This document shows positions 55,969 through 64,000 of a DNA stretch of 64,000 bases, piece by piece (the stretch's first letter is position 1; each line of letters starts with the position of its first letter). Location of the stretch: NCBI RefSeq assembly GCF_015207605.1, contig NZ_JADEWO010000034.1, positions 1 to 64,000 on the forward strand. Reading direction: 5' to 3'. Under the pieces are notes generated by a model, which saw only the letters and a program-made list of their open reading frames with translations, was not told the origin of the DNA and did no database searches. The DNA comes from Oculatella sp. LEGE 06141. Lineage in GTDB: Bacteria > Cyanobacteriota > Cyanobacteriia > Elainellales > Elainellaceae. Position numbers and translations under genes: made by a program.

Positions 55969-56254
55969 CAGCCAGGGCAGCGGTTTCAGGAGAGAGAACA
56001 AAATAGGGACACAGCATGAAGCACAACAACGCTGTTGCGGCGAACTGCTCCACATTGCTTGCAATGCAAAGTTAGGCGAGCAGCCAACAAACAGCAGGGT
56101 AGCTTTGAAGGTATTTGCCGCTACTGAGCGTTACCATTAGCCGGCAAGACTTCGAGTGTGATTGCGAGGATACAGGCAGGGCAATCTAAGGATCTGCGAG
56201 TTAGAGCGTAATGATTTAGTACAACTCGCCAGACAACCACCACGGAGTGCCTCA

Positions 56255-56575
56255 ATGGTATCTGTACTCGGCGTGATTATTTCACTCGTTCTAGGTCTTG
56301 TTAAACTAACTACGTTATTTTGGGTCTTCTACCAGACTAGAAAAACAGCTGCAATTGCATACTCGACCTACCTCATCATCAATGGCTTTCTTTATACATG
56401 GTGTATACCAAGAGTGGTGAATAGCATTCAAAACAATGGAGATATGCTATGGCTCGGCGCAACGTCCGGTGAACGGATTTCTAACTTTCTGTTCTTAATT
56501 AGGTTTGTTCCTACTGGTGTTGAAGCGCTCCTTTTCGTTTGGTTACTGCTATCGATCATGAGAAGGACTAGCTAA
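56255..56575 (+). CDS. Three-helix membrane protein, unknown
   Basis: A 106-residue hydrophobic protein starting at ATG 56255, which is preceded by GGAG eight bases upstream. Three hydrophobic segments lie at about residues 3-22, 33-52 and 77-104, with a polar middle part (PRVVNSIQNNGDMLWLGATSGERIS). I do not recognise it. The frame is open upstream to 56162 but those residues look non-coding. A repeat element follows. Confidence 0.5.
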   Translation: MVSVLGVIISLVLGLVKLTTLFWVFYQTRKTAAIAYSTYLIINGFLYTWCIPRVVNSIQNNGDMLWLGATSGERISNFLFLIRFVPTGVEALLFVWLLLSIMRRTS

Positions 56576-56744
56576 GCCCTTTGGTCAGATTAGACAGTTG
56601 TAATAGACGTTAGCAATGTATTAGTAAATTGACAAAGAAAGGGGTACCTCGAAAAACAGGGTCGCTTATTGAGAAAAGCTTGCTATAGCTGGATCAATTT
56701 TCGCAATAAGGCAATTGATCGAGGTGCCAAAGATAGGCAAGTTA

Positions 56745-56887
56745 AGAGGTTGTTTGAAAAGTATCAAATGTCTCCTGTAAGGGCGTAGCATTCGGCAGAT
56801 AGCCCTTGAAATAGACCCAGAAGTATTGCCCGAATGCTACGCCCCTACGGGTATCGGGCTACAAATCAGACTTTTAAAACATCCTCT
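56745..56887 (+). repeat. MITE-like element, family 1, copy B (best preserved)
   Basis: 143 bases with 18-base imperfect inverted ends: AGAGGTTGTTTGAAAAGT (56745-56762) and ACTTTTAAAACATCCTCT (56870-56887), 16 of 18 positions complementary. A perfect internal 15-bp inverted repeat pairs GGGCGTAGCATTCGG (56781-56795) with CCGAATGCTACGCCC (56830-56844). Flanked by TTA and TAA, compatible with TA target duplication. Non-coding. Confidence 0.88.
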
Positions 56888-56896
56888 AAACCAAGA

Positions 56897-58408
56897 TTAA
56901 TTGACTCGCTCCTCATAGGACGAAACGGGTATCTCTTCTTCGACCATTGGCGATCGCAGTTCTTCTTCATGCGACCCAGTTGGTTCCTTTAAAAAGAACA
57001 GACAAATGCTCGCTACGATCAAGCCCACCACCCCCAACATTTGAAAAAAGATGCGGTTACCCACGGCACCTTCAGGCAGCAAGCTATAAATGGTCAAAAA
57101 ACCAACCGCGCCCACATTGCCATAGGCACCCACATTACCCGCAATTTGCCCCGTGACCCGCCGCTTTACCAGAGGCACGATCGCATAGGTTGCCCCTTCT
57201 GCCGCCATGACGAAAAAGCCAACTGCCATTGAAATGAGAATGGCGATCGGTAAAGCCCAGCTCGAACCGACACCGCTCAGCACCAGATAGCCCATTCCCA
57301 TCAAGGCCGTTACCACCGTCATTGTCCACTTACGGCTGCCAATTTTGTCTGAAATCCAGCCTCCTCCCGGTCGGGCAATCAGATTCATGAAGGCATAGCT
57401 GGCCGCAATACCACCCGCCATGGCGGCGGATAGCGCAAACGTGTTTTCAAAGAAAGCAGGCAGCATTGACACAACCGCTAACTCTGAACCAAAACAGGCG
57501 AGATAGCCCAATTCCAGCGTTGCCACTTGCGAAAAGTTGTAGCGATCGCCAGGCGGATACCGCTTGCGGCCTGCCATCAGCTCACGGTTTGCCCGCCAAA
57601 TGTTGTAGGACTGAAACAAATACAGTCCCACCAGGAACAGCAGCGTCAGGGTGAATCTGGTCGGGCTGAGAAACCCCATATTGCTTAAGCGCCAGGCAAT
57701 CACTCCCAAAATGCCAACCAGGGGAATATTCATCAACAGCAGCGCCCAAAAGTCTTTTTGGCAAGTCACTTCCATGCCAGCACTGCTGGAGGGACGCTGA
57801 TACACTTTGCCCGGTGGCGTATCCGAGACGCTGAAATAGTACACCACTCCGTAAATGGCGGTAATGATGCCGGTCAGGGCGATCGCAAACCGCCAGTTTA
57901 CCTGCCCCGCAGCCATAAACGCCAACATTGCAGCGATCGTGGGTAGGGTAAAGGCCGCCGCCGCCGAACCAAAATTGCCCCAGCCGCCGTAGATACCTTC
58001 TGCTAAGCCAATCTCTTTAGACGGAAACCATTCTGCCACCATGCGAATACCGATGACAAAGCCGCATCCTACAATGCTGAGCGCTAGCCGACTGGCTACC
58101 AACTGCCCAAAGTTTTGCGAGAAAGCGAAAGCCAGACAGGGCAACGCCGCATACATCATCAGACAAGAATAGGTAAGGCGAGGGCCATAGCGATCCAACA
58201 ACATGCCCACAATGATTCGGGCTGGAACGGTCAGCGCCACATTGCAAATAGCAAGCGTTCTTAGTTGCGCTTCTGATAAGCCTAAATCTGCTTCTAAAGC
58301 CGTTGCCAGAGGCGCAAGGTTAAACCAGACGATAAACGTCAGGAAGAAGGCAAACCAGGTCATGTGCAAGATACGGTAGCGCCCACTGAAGGACCATAAT
58401 CCAGCCAT
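56897..58408 (-). CDS. nrtP: NrtP/NarK-type nitrate/nitrite permease
   Basis: A 503-residue major facilitator protein of the nitrate/nitrite porter family, with twelve helices. NNP signatures are GFVIGIRMVAEWFPSKEIGLAEGIYGGWGNFGSAAAAF (G-W-G-N-x-G nitrate signature in helix 5), the earlier RIIVGMLLDRYGPR motif, and ARPGGGWISDKIGSRKW with the second substrate Arg. GGAGAAA lies upstream of ATG 58408. It is divergent from a small gene, with an NtcA-like box in the shared region, and lies near narB. The tail (about 40 residues, Glu-rich) is cytoplasmic. Confidence 0.95.
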   Translation of the reverse strand: MAGLWSFSGRYRILHMTWFAFFLTFIVWFNLAPLATALEADLGLSEAQLRTLAICNVALTVPARIIVGMLLDRYGPRLTYSCLMMYAALPCLAFAFSQNFGQLVASRLALSIVGCGFVIGIRMVAEWFPSKEIGLAEGIYGGWGNFGSAAAAFTLPTIAAMLAFMAAGQVNWRFAIALTGIITAIYGVVYYFSVSDTPPGKVYQRPSSSAGMEVTCQKDFWALLLMNIPLVGILGVIAWRLSNMGFLSPTRFTLTLLFLVGLYLFQSYNIWRANRELMAGRKRYPPGDRYNFSQVATLELGYLACFGSELAVVSMLPAFFENTFALSAAMAGGIAASYAFMNLIARPGGGWISDKIGSRKWTMTVVTALMGMGYLVLSGVGSSWALPIAILISMAVGFFVMAAEGATYAIVPLVKRRVTGQIAGNVGAYGNVGAVGFLTIYSLLPEGAVGNRIFFQMLGVVGLIVASICLFFLKEPTGSHEEELRSPMVEEEIPVSSYEERVN

Positions 58409-58526
58409 GTCAATTTCTCCGCTAAAGGTCTAACAAAACAGCCTGATCCACCAATCCAGCCGCAACGCTCGGTTTCAGTTTCCCTGCTGCTGCCGGAATG
58501 GGGGATCTGCAAGAGTTACATTTTTT

Positions 58527-58540
58527 GTAGTTTTAGATAC
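58527..58540. promoter_or_regulatory. NtcA-like binding box between nrtP and a small gene
   Basis: GTAGTTTTAGATAC matches GTA-N8-TAC exactly. It lies 119 bases before the nrtP start (minus strand) and 60 bases before the small gene at 58600 (plus strand). On the plus strand GATAAT (58558-58563) could be a -10 box, spaced 17 bases from the NtcA site, somewhat shorter than the usual 20-24. Which gene it drives is undecided. Confidence 0.6.
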
Positions 58541-58599
58541 AGAAAATTTGCTAGGTTGATAATGCATCCATAAAACAAACAGAACGAATCAGTTTTACA

Positions 58600-58806
58600 A
58601 TGAACCTTCAAGACAGATTGCATCCGGAAGTAGCCGAGTCACATCGTTTCAAGCGTTCTAATTTCTGGAACGGCGTGCTTCTCTTTGTGCTTGGCACGTT
58701 TGCCGCTGGGTTAATTCCCATCCTTTACAGCTCAGCCGCCTCGCAGCAAGAAGCACCTGCGAATGTTGGAGAATCAAGCCTTTGGGGTGCGTTTGGAGAG
58801 CGATAA
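58600..58806 (+). CDS. Small single-TM protein next to narB, unknown
   Basis: A 68-residue protein with a charged N-terminus (NLQDRLHPEVAESHRFKRS), one transmembrane helix (about residues 24-45) and a polar C-terminal tail ending LWGAFGER. I do not recognise it by name. It is placed between the divergent nrtP gene and the convergent narB gene, with an NtcA-like box 60 bases upstream, so a role linked to nitrogen assimilation is plausible by context alone. Confidence 0.65.
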   Translation: MNLQDRLHPEVAESHRFKRSNFWNGVLLFVLGTFAAGLIPILYSSAASQQEAPANVGESSLWGAFGER

Positions 58807-58859
58807 CTGGAAGTTCGCATCATACAAATCCATTGAACTCGTTTGCTTGAGTTAGACGG

Positions 58860-61079
58860 CTAGGATATTGGCGGGGAGGAGAGAGAAAGTTCACGCCGGA
58901 ATGCGTTTTGACTGTCGAGTTCGGCAGAAACCAGGATGAGTTGAACCGCACAGGCTTTCAGTTCTGGTTGCAGCGAGTCCGGGCAGGATTCAGGATGAGT
59001 CAGGGCATTCGCTTCGGCCTGGTCAGCCCATAACGATCCCCAGTGCATTGGCACAAAAACCGTACCAGGGGCGATCGCCTTCGTCACTTTGGCCGGAAAT
59101 CGGGCGAACCCTCGGCGCGATCGCACCTCTACCCAACCGTCGTTCTCAATGCCCAACTTTTTGGCATCGCGCGGATGAATCTCAATGAACGGATTGGGAT
59201 GCATTTGCCGAATTTTATCGGTGCGTCCGGTGCGGGTTTGGGTGTGCCAGTGACCATAGAGCCGTCCAGTCGTCAGCACATAAGGATACTGGTCGTCGGG
59301 CGGTTCCGCTAACCCCCGCGAATGGTACGCCCCAAACCGCGCCCGTCCGTCCGGCGTATGAAACCGCACATCGGTATAGAGCCGCTTTGCCGCAGGTTTG
59401 GCTTCTCCCAGTGGGGCGGGTTCCGAGTCAGGACAGGGCCATTGCAACGGCCCTTCCCGTTGCAGGCGATCGTGGCTCATACCCGTCATGTCGCAGGGGC
59501 GATCGCGCGTCAACTGCACAAATTCAGCGTGAACCTCAGCCGATGTTGTAAAGGCAAACTGTTGCTCAAACCCCAAACGGCGACCCACTTCAGCAAAAAT
59601 CGCCCAATCTTCTTTTACATCACCACGGGGGCGTTGAAAGGCGGGGCAAAGTGTCACCCGCCGTTCCGAATTAGTCATCGTACCCGACTTTTCGCTCCAC
59701 TGGGTTGCAGGCAACAGCAGATGAGCAAAAGCCGCCGTTTCGGTGGGATAGTACGCTTCTTGATACACCGTAAACGGCGATTTTCGCAGTGCCGCTTTGG
59801 TTCGTTCCAGGTCGGGCAGGCTCACCGCTGGATTCGTAGCAGCGATCCATAGCATCTGCACGTCCCCCGTCTCCAGACCCGTAATCATGTCCCATGCGGT
59901 TCGACCGGGCACCGGAGAAATTTGATGAGACGGCACATTCCACACATGTTCCACTTCGGCGCGATGCTGCGGATTAAGGACAGAACGGTACCCCGGCAAC
60001 AGATGAGACAATCCGCCCGCTTCTCGCCCACCCATTGCATTGGGTTGCCCGGTCAGCGAAAACGGCCCCGCTCCAGGCTTACCCACCTGCCCGGTCATGA
60101 GGTGCAGGTTAATCAGGGTACGAACTTTTGCCGTTCCCTCGCTTGATTGGTTAATTCCCATCGACCAAAGCGACAGCACCCGTTTCGCCTTGCCCCATAA
60201 ATGGGCAGCGGTTTCTAAATCTTTAACAGAAATACCGCACCGCTGCGCCACCACCGATGGGGGGTAAAGGCGAATTATCTTGGCAAACTTTGAAAAACCC
60301 TGGGTACAGTCTTCAATGAATTCTGGATCGTAGTAGCCCCAGCGCAGCAGCAAATGAGCCATGCCGTTGAGCAAATCAATATCTGTTCCGGGCTTAATGG
60401 CAAGGTGCAAATCAGCATCTTCTGCGGTGGGCGTGCGGCGCGGATCGACTACCACCAGTTTGACGTGGCGGTTTTGCTTGTGATGCTTCCGCAAACGGTT
60501 GTACACAATGGGATGGCATTCTGCCGTGTTGGTGCCAATCAGAAAGGCGCAATCGGTCAGTTCTAAATCGTCGTAACAGCACGGTGGGCCATCCGCACCA
60601 AAGCTCTGAATGTAGCCGGATACCGCAGACGACATGCAGAGCCGTGAGTTAGCGTCAAAGTTATTGGTACCCAAGCAACCTTTCATCAGTTTTTGCGCCA
60701 CGTAATAGTCTTCGGTGGCAAACTGCCCCGACCCATACATGCAAATTGCATCCGCTCCATACGTTGCTTTGACGGTTTGAATGCGATCGACTATCTGCGT
60801 AAATGCCTCATCCCAACTGACTTGCCGAAACGGCTGATCTAGCGATTCTCGCATCATTGGATGCAGCAACCGATCGCGACCAATGGACTCCGTGACGGTT
60901 GCCCCTTTGACGCACACCATTCCCTGACTCGATGGATGAGCGCGATCGCCACGCACTTTCCAGATGGGGGTGCCATCACTCGCTCGATTCGTCGCCTGGT
61001 TGCGCTGAGCCGGAGGGGACACTTCCAGTCCACATCCAACACCACAGTAGGGACAGAGGGTTTTTACAGAGTCTGACAC
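58860..61079 (-). CDS. narB: Ferredoxin-dependent assimilatory nitrate reductase
   Basis: A 739-residue molybdenum enzyme that reduces nitrate to nitrite with ferredoxin. The [4Fe-4S] cluster motif is Cys9, Cys12, Cys16 and Cys56 ([19 protein letters not shown]). Mo-bis-MGD binding segments include [12 protein letters not shown] (molybdenum-ligand Cys), [27 protein letters not shown] and [17 protein letters not shown]. The C-terminal domain has [18 protein letters not shown] and the final molybdopterin-binding region VFVPMHWGS. No C-terminal 2Fe-2S or FAD domain, as expected for cyanobacteria. The start is GTG 61079. It lies 53 bases after nrtD, as the last gene of the nrt operon. Confidence 0.97.
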   Translation of the reverse strand: MSDSVKTLCPYCGVGCGLEVSPPAQRNQATNRASDGTPIWKVRGDRAHPSSQGMVCVKGATVTESIGRDRLLHPMMRESLDQPFRQVSWDEAFTQIVDRIQTVKATYGADAICMYGSGQFATEDYYVAQKLMKGCLGTNNFDANSRLCMSSAVSGYIQSFGADGPPCCYDDLELTDCAFLIGTNTAECHPIVYNRLRKHHKQNRHVKLVVVDPRRTPTAEDADLHLAIKPGTDIDLLNGMAHLLLRWGYYDPEFIEDCTQGFSKFAKIIRLYPPSVVAQRCGISVKDLETAAHLWGKAKRVLSLWSMGINQSSEGTAKVRTLINLHLMTGQVGKPGAGPFSLTGQPNAMGGREAGGLSHLLPGYRSVLNPQHRAEVEHVWNVPSHQISPVPGRTAWDMITGLETGDVQMLWIAATNPAVSLPDLERTKAALRKSPFTVYQEAYYPTETAAFAHLLLPATQWSEKSGTMTNSERRVTLCPAFQRPRGDVKEDWAIFAEVGRRLGFEQQFAFTTSAEVHAEFVQLTRDRPCDMTGMSHDRLQREGPLQWPCPDSEPAPLGEAKPAAKRLYTDVRFHTPDGRARFGAYHSRGLAEPPDDQYPYVLTTGRLYGHWHTQTRTGRTDKIRQMHPNPFIEIHPRDAKKLGIENDGWVEVRSRRGFARFPAKVTKAIAPGTVFVPMHWGSLWADQAEANALTHPESCPDSLQPELKACAVQLILVSAELDSQNAFRRELSLSSPPIS

Positions 61080-61132
61080 AGTCGTTTTGGGGTAGAGGTC
61101 GGGAAAGGCAAACCGGAATGGAGCAACGGAGA

Positions 61133-61975
61133 TTAATCGTCATCGTGGGCAAAACGACGATAGAGAAAGTCCAAAGCATAGTTCCGCAGGTTGTAGTATT
61201 CCGGATCTTCCATGATGCGGCTGCGGCTGCGGGGACGCGGGAAGGGGATATTTAGCACTTCACCAATTTGGGCAGAAGGGCCATTGGTCATCATCACCAG
61301 GCGATCGGCAAGGAACAGCGCTTCATCAATGTCGTGGGTGATCATCAACACAGTGACTTTGTGTTCACGCCAAATTTTGAGCAACTCTTCCTGCAATTCT
61401 TCTTTGGTGATGGCATCCAGTGCGCCAAACGGTTCGTCCAGTACCAGAACCTTAGGACGAGTTACCAGGGCACGGGCGATCGCCACCCGCTGTTTCATGC
61501 CGCCCGAAAGCTGCTTCGGCAATTTGTCTGCGGCTTCTGTGAGGCCAACCAGCGCCAGATGTTCGTGGACAAGGCTCACTTTTTGGGCGCGAGGTGCATC
61601 TGAGACAGCATCTACCGCCAAATACACATTGTCAAAGGCAGAAAGCCACGGCAGCAGCGCATAGTTTTGAAACACCACCATGCGATCGGGGCCGGGTTGG
61701 GTAATGCGCTGGTTTTCTAGCCGCACTTCGCCTGTAGTTGGCTGGCGAAAGCCAGATACCATATCCAGCATGGTGGTTTTACCGCAACCAGAGTGACCAA
61801 TGACGCAAATAAATTCACCTTCTTGAATGGTGAGATTAATGCCATCCAGTACGGTGTAAGGCCCCGCTGAAGTGGGATACACCTTCGAGACGTTTTCAAT
61901 GACCAGGAAGGGATCGCGATCGGCAATGGATGGTGAGGGATGGGGTTGAAGGTCGGTGTTGTTCAGGATCTGCAT
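61133..61975 (-). CDS. nrtD: Nitrate/nitrite ABC transporter ATPase NrtD
   Basis: A 280-residue ATP-binding subunit of the NrtABCD nitrate importer. Walker A is [13 protein letters not shown], the Q-loop is [18 protein letters not shown], the signature is [15 protein letters not shown], Walker B is [13 protein letters not shown] and the H-loop is [13 protein letters not shown]. The C-terminal [21 protein letters not shown] is typical of NrtD. ATG 61975 fits the usual N-terminus; a GTG at 62023 would add 16 residues. It follows nrtC by 56 bases and precedes narB, i.e. the same operon. Confidence 0.96.
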   Translation of the reverse strand: MQILNNTDLQPHPSPSIADRDPFLVIENVSKVYPTSAGPYTVLDGINLTIQEGEFICVIGHSGCGKTTMLDMVSGFRQPTTGEVRLENQRITQPGPDRMVVFQNYALLPWLSAFDNVYLAVDAVSDAPRAQKVSLVHEHLALVGLTEAADKLPKQLSGGMKQRVAIARALVTRPKVLVLDEPFGALDAITKEELQEELLKIWREHKVTVLMITHDIDEALFLADRLVMMTNGPSAQIGEVLNIPFPRPRSRSRIMEDPEYYNLRNYALDFLYRRFAHDDD

Positions 61976-62031
61976 TGTAGGCAACTGGGTATAGGGCAGT
62001 AAGACGCAAGCAACGATAGCCACACCGCAAT

Positions 62032-64000
62032 CTATGCGGCTGCTGTGATGGATGAATCAATCACCACTTCTTCAACCCGGATGTCATGTTTAATCGACAA
62101 ACTGTTGAGATAGTGAATTGGGTCATTCGGATTGAAGCTGTTGCCATTGGCGAAGTGAATGGGGTCGCGATCGCGATCGATGCCAGGTAAGCCCAACTCG
62201 CGTGCCGCTTGACCGTATAAATCAACCCGACGAACGCGATCGAGAATTTCAATCCAGTTGCGAGGAAAGGGAACCATACCCCAACGCGCCATTTGAGTCA
62301 AAATCCACAGACCTTCTACCCGGTTAGGAGAATTGGCTTGGTTTACAGAAAACTGGTTATAGTGTAACAGTTGCTTCGGTTCTGCATCTGTTCCGTACTG
62401 GTAGGGATCGATGAAGCCAATCCGGGCATCTGCTGGGTCGCAGCCCACATATTGCGGCTGACAAATCAGCGACAGCACTTCTTCACGGTTGCGGCGATCG
62501 TCGCAGTAAGCACAGGCTTCTAGCAGCGCTTTGATTAACGCCAGGTGGGTTTGCGGATATTGATTCGCCCACTGTTCGCGTACCCCCAACACCTTTTCGG
62601 GATGCCCCGGCCAAATATCTAGATCGGTAGCAATGACAAAGCCAAGCTGCTCGTGCACGGCGCGAGTATTCCACGGTTCACCCACACAGTAGCCATCAAG
62701 ATTGCCGGCCTTCAGGTTTGACACCATCTGCGGCGGCGGAATCACCGTCAAACTGATATCGCGATCGGGGTGAATTCCACCTTCTGCCAGCCAGTAGCGC
62801 AACATCAAGTTGTGCATTGAAGCGGGATGCACCATACCGAGGGTGTGAACTTTATCGGGCGTTTGTGCGATCGCCGCTTTAAAGTCGGCTAATGTCCGCA
62901 CTCCCTGCTCGTAAAACCGTTTGTGCAGCGTAATGGCATTTCCGTTGCGAGAAAGGGTAAGAGCGCTCACCATTGGTAAAGGCGGCTTGTTGCCCATCCC
63001 CAACGTCATTGCCAGCGGCATTCCAGCCACCATCACCGCCGCATCCAGTTGACCAGAGGCCACTCCCTGTTCGATCGCCTTCCAGCTTGGCTCACGGCTA
63101 AGGGTAACGTCCAGTCCATGCTTTTGGAAGAATCCTTTTTCCTGTGCCACCACTAACGGCGCACAGTCGGTCAATGGAATAAAGCCAATCTCCAAATTCA
63201 CCTTCTCTAAACCGTGTCGGGCGATCGCTACAGTGGGCTTGGCCTGCTGTTTCTTGGCGCGTCGCTGCTGGTTCAAGAAGTAAATAATTTCACCGCGCAA
63301 GGCATAGTAGTTGGGATGGTTAACCACTTCCATGCGGTGCCGGGGACGCGAAAACGGAATATCTAGCACTTGACCAATGTGCGCTTCCGGGCCATTGGTC
63401 AGCATCACGACGCGATCGGACAGCAACAGCGCTTCATCCACATCGTGAGTCACCATCACGCAGGTGACATGGCTCTCTTCACACACCGCCATTAGCTTCT
63501 CCTGCAAACCGCCGCGCGTCAAGGCATCAAGCGCCCCAAACGGTTCATCCAGCAGCAGCAGTTTGGGTCGGATAGCCAGGGCACGGGCGATCGCCACCCG
63601 TTGCTTCATTCCTCCCGAAATTTGGCCTGGCAGTTTATCCGCCGCAGGCCGCAACCCCACCAGATCAATGTGATGTTCTACCACGCCGCGCCGTTCGCCC
63701 TTGGGCGCATTCGCCATCACTTCGTCCACCGCCAGGGCAATGTTGTCACGGACGGTAAGCCAGGGCAACAATGAATAGTTTTGAAACACCACCATGCGAT
63801 CGGGGCCTGGTTCTGTCACCTGCCGACCTTCCAGGATAATGCCGCCTGTAGTGGGGCGATCGAGACCCGCCAGGATATTGAGCAGCGTCGATTTACCGCA
63901 ACCAGAATGCCCAATCAATGAAACAAATTCACCAGGCTGAATCTTCAAATCAATGTTTCGGAGCGCCACATAGCTCTCGCCATTCGAGAGGGCAAAGATT
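62032..64000 (-). CDS. nrtC: Nitrate/nitrite ABC transporter ATPase NrtC with NrtA-like domain (5' end beyond the window)
   Basis: At least 655 residues, open through the window edge: before the apparent ATG the frame continues as [16 protein letters not shown], so the true start lies outside. The N-terminal ATPase has Walker [41 protein letters not shown] and [13 protein letters not shown]. After about residue 245 a linker leads to an NrtA-like solute-binding domain ([39 protein letters not shown]), which binds nitrate and mediates ammonium inhibition of uptake. This two-domain arrangement defines NrtC. nrtA and nrtB should lie just beyond the edge. Confidence 0.97.
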   Translation of the reverse strand, partial: IFALSNGESYVALRNIDLKIQPGEFVSLIGHSGCGKSTLLNILAGLDRPTTGGIILEGRQVTEPGPDRMVVFQNYSLLPWLTVRDNIALAVDEVMANAPKGERRGVVEHHIDLVGLRPAADKLPGQISGGMKQRVAIARALAIRPKLLLLDEPFGALDALTRGGLQEKLMAVCEESHVTCVMVTHDVDEALLLSDRVVMLTNGPEAHIGQVLDIPFSRPRHRMEVVNHPNYYALRGEIIYFLNQQRRAKKQQAKPTVAIARHGLEKVNLEIGFIPLTDCAPLVVAQEKGFFQKHGLDVTLSREPSWKAIEQGVASGQLDAAVMVAGMPLAMTLGMGNKPPLPMVSALTLSRNGNAITLHKRFYEQGVRTLADFKAAIAQTPDKVHTLGMVHPASMHNLMLRYWLAEGGIHPDRDISLTVIPPPQMVSNLKAGNLDGYCVGEPWNTRAVHEQLGFVIATDLDIWPGHPEKVLGVREQWANQYPQTHLALIKALLEACAYCDDRRNREEVLSLICQPQYVGCDPADARIGFIDPYQYGTDAEPKQLLHYNQFSVNQANSPNRVEGLWILTQMARWGMVPFPRNWIEILDRVRRVDLYGQAARELGLPGIDRDRDPIHFANGNSFNPNDPIHYLNSLSIKHDIRVEEVVIDSSITAAA

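Noticed and set aside
59322-59852. A 176-codon open frame on the plus strand
   Set aside because: It lies antisense inside narB and has no ribosome site or conserved motif.

Overview
The window is chromosomal DNA from a cyanobacterium. The evidence is a bilin reductase (pcyA), the ChlD subunit of Mg-chelatase, PxcA, a CGLD27 protein, the cyanobacterial long form of IspH, a DesC-type desaturase, a SigF-type sigma factor, the nrtC-nrtD-narB nitrate genes and very frequent GCGATCGC (HIP1) octamers. It resembles a freshwater, mesophilic, Leptolyngbya/Oscillatoria-like genome, but I cannot assign a genus from sequence alone.

Layout. 0.1-7.2 kb (+): acylphosphatase, a WcaI-like glycosyltransferase, then rsfS, CGLD27, an L-asparaginase and chlD. 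7.2-10.8 kb (-): a large HTH/NB-ARC/14xWD40 STAND protein whose stop codon overlaps that of chlD. 11.4-18.7 kb: a two-gene small membrane operon, sigF, a Bax-inhibitor-1 protein, a TPR protein, pcyA and two tandem Ser/Thr kinases. 18.9-22.4 kb: a GNAT-like protein, a compact RNA-guided nuclease relative (IsrB type, RuvC without HNH) and an SDR epimerase. 22.4-31.5 kb (-): an ABC exporter pair devA/devC without devB, a disulfide oxidoreductase with a TVP38 membrane protein, ispH, an SGNH hydrolase and an ammonium transporter. 31.5-36.1 kb is repeat-rich (MITE-like elements) with a cupin, a small Cys-rich membrane protein, a DMT transporter and a 1-Cys peroxiredoxin. 36.2-45.9 kb: cysK, a 2Fe-2S thioredoxin-like protein, ackA, a lipid kinase, a DUF900 hydrolase, a PLP lyase, desC and a ProA-like protein that lacks the catalytic Cys. 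46.1-47.8 kb: two identical tRNA-Gly(GCC) genes exactly 1600 bp apart, enclosing a membrane protein gene. 48-56.6 kb: an APC permease, a histidine kinase with an ethylene-receptor-like sensor, pxcA, a UvrD/AddB-like helicase, coaD and an overlapping coiled-coil gene. 56.9-64 kb: nitrate assimilation, with an NrtP/NarK-type permease, narB, nrtD and nrtC (cut by the window edge).

How the genes work together. Nitrogen acquisition is the strongest theme: NrtCD and NrtP import nitrate, NarB reduces it, Amt recovers ammonium, and asparaginase releases ammonium. NtcA-type boxes (GTA-N8-TAC) lie upstream of nrtP and upstream of amt. A second theme is photosynthetic physiology: chlorophyll and bilin synthesis, PxcA, desaturase and peroxiredoxin. 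The most interesting loci are the IsrB element, the ethylene-receptor-like kinase with copper/ethylene residues at exact ETR1 spacing, the active-site-less ProA paralogue, the STAND-WD40 protein, the family of short inverted-repeat elements and the duplicated tRNA-Gly.
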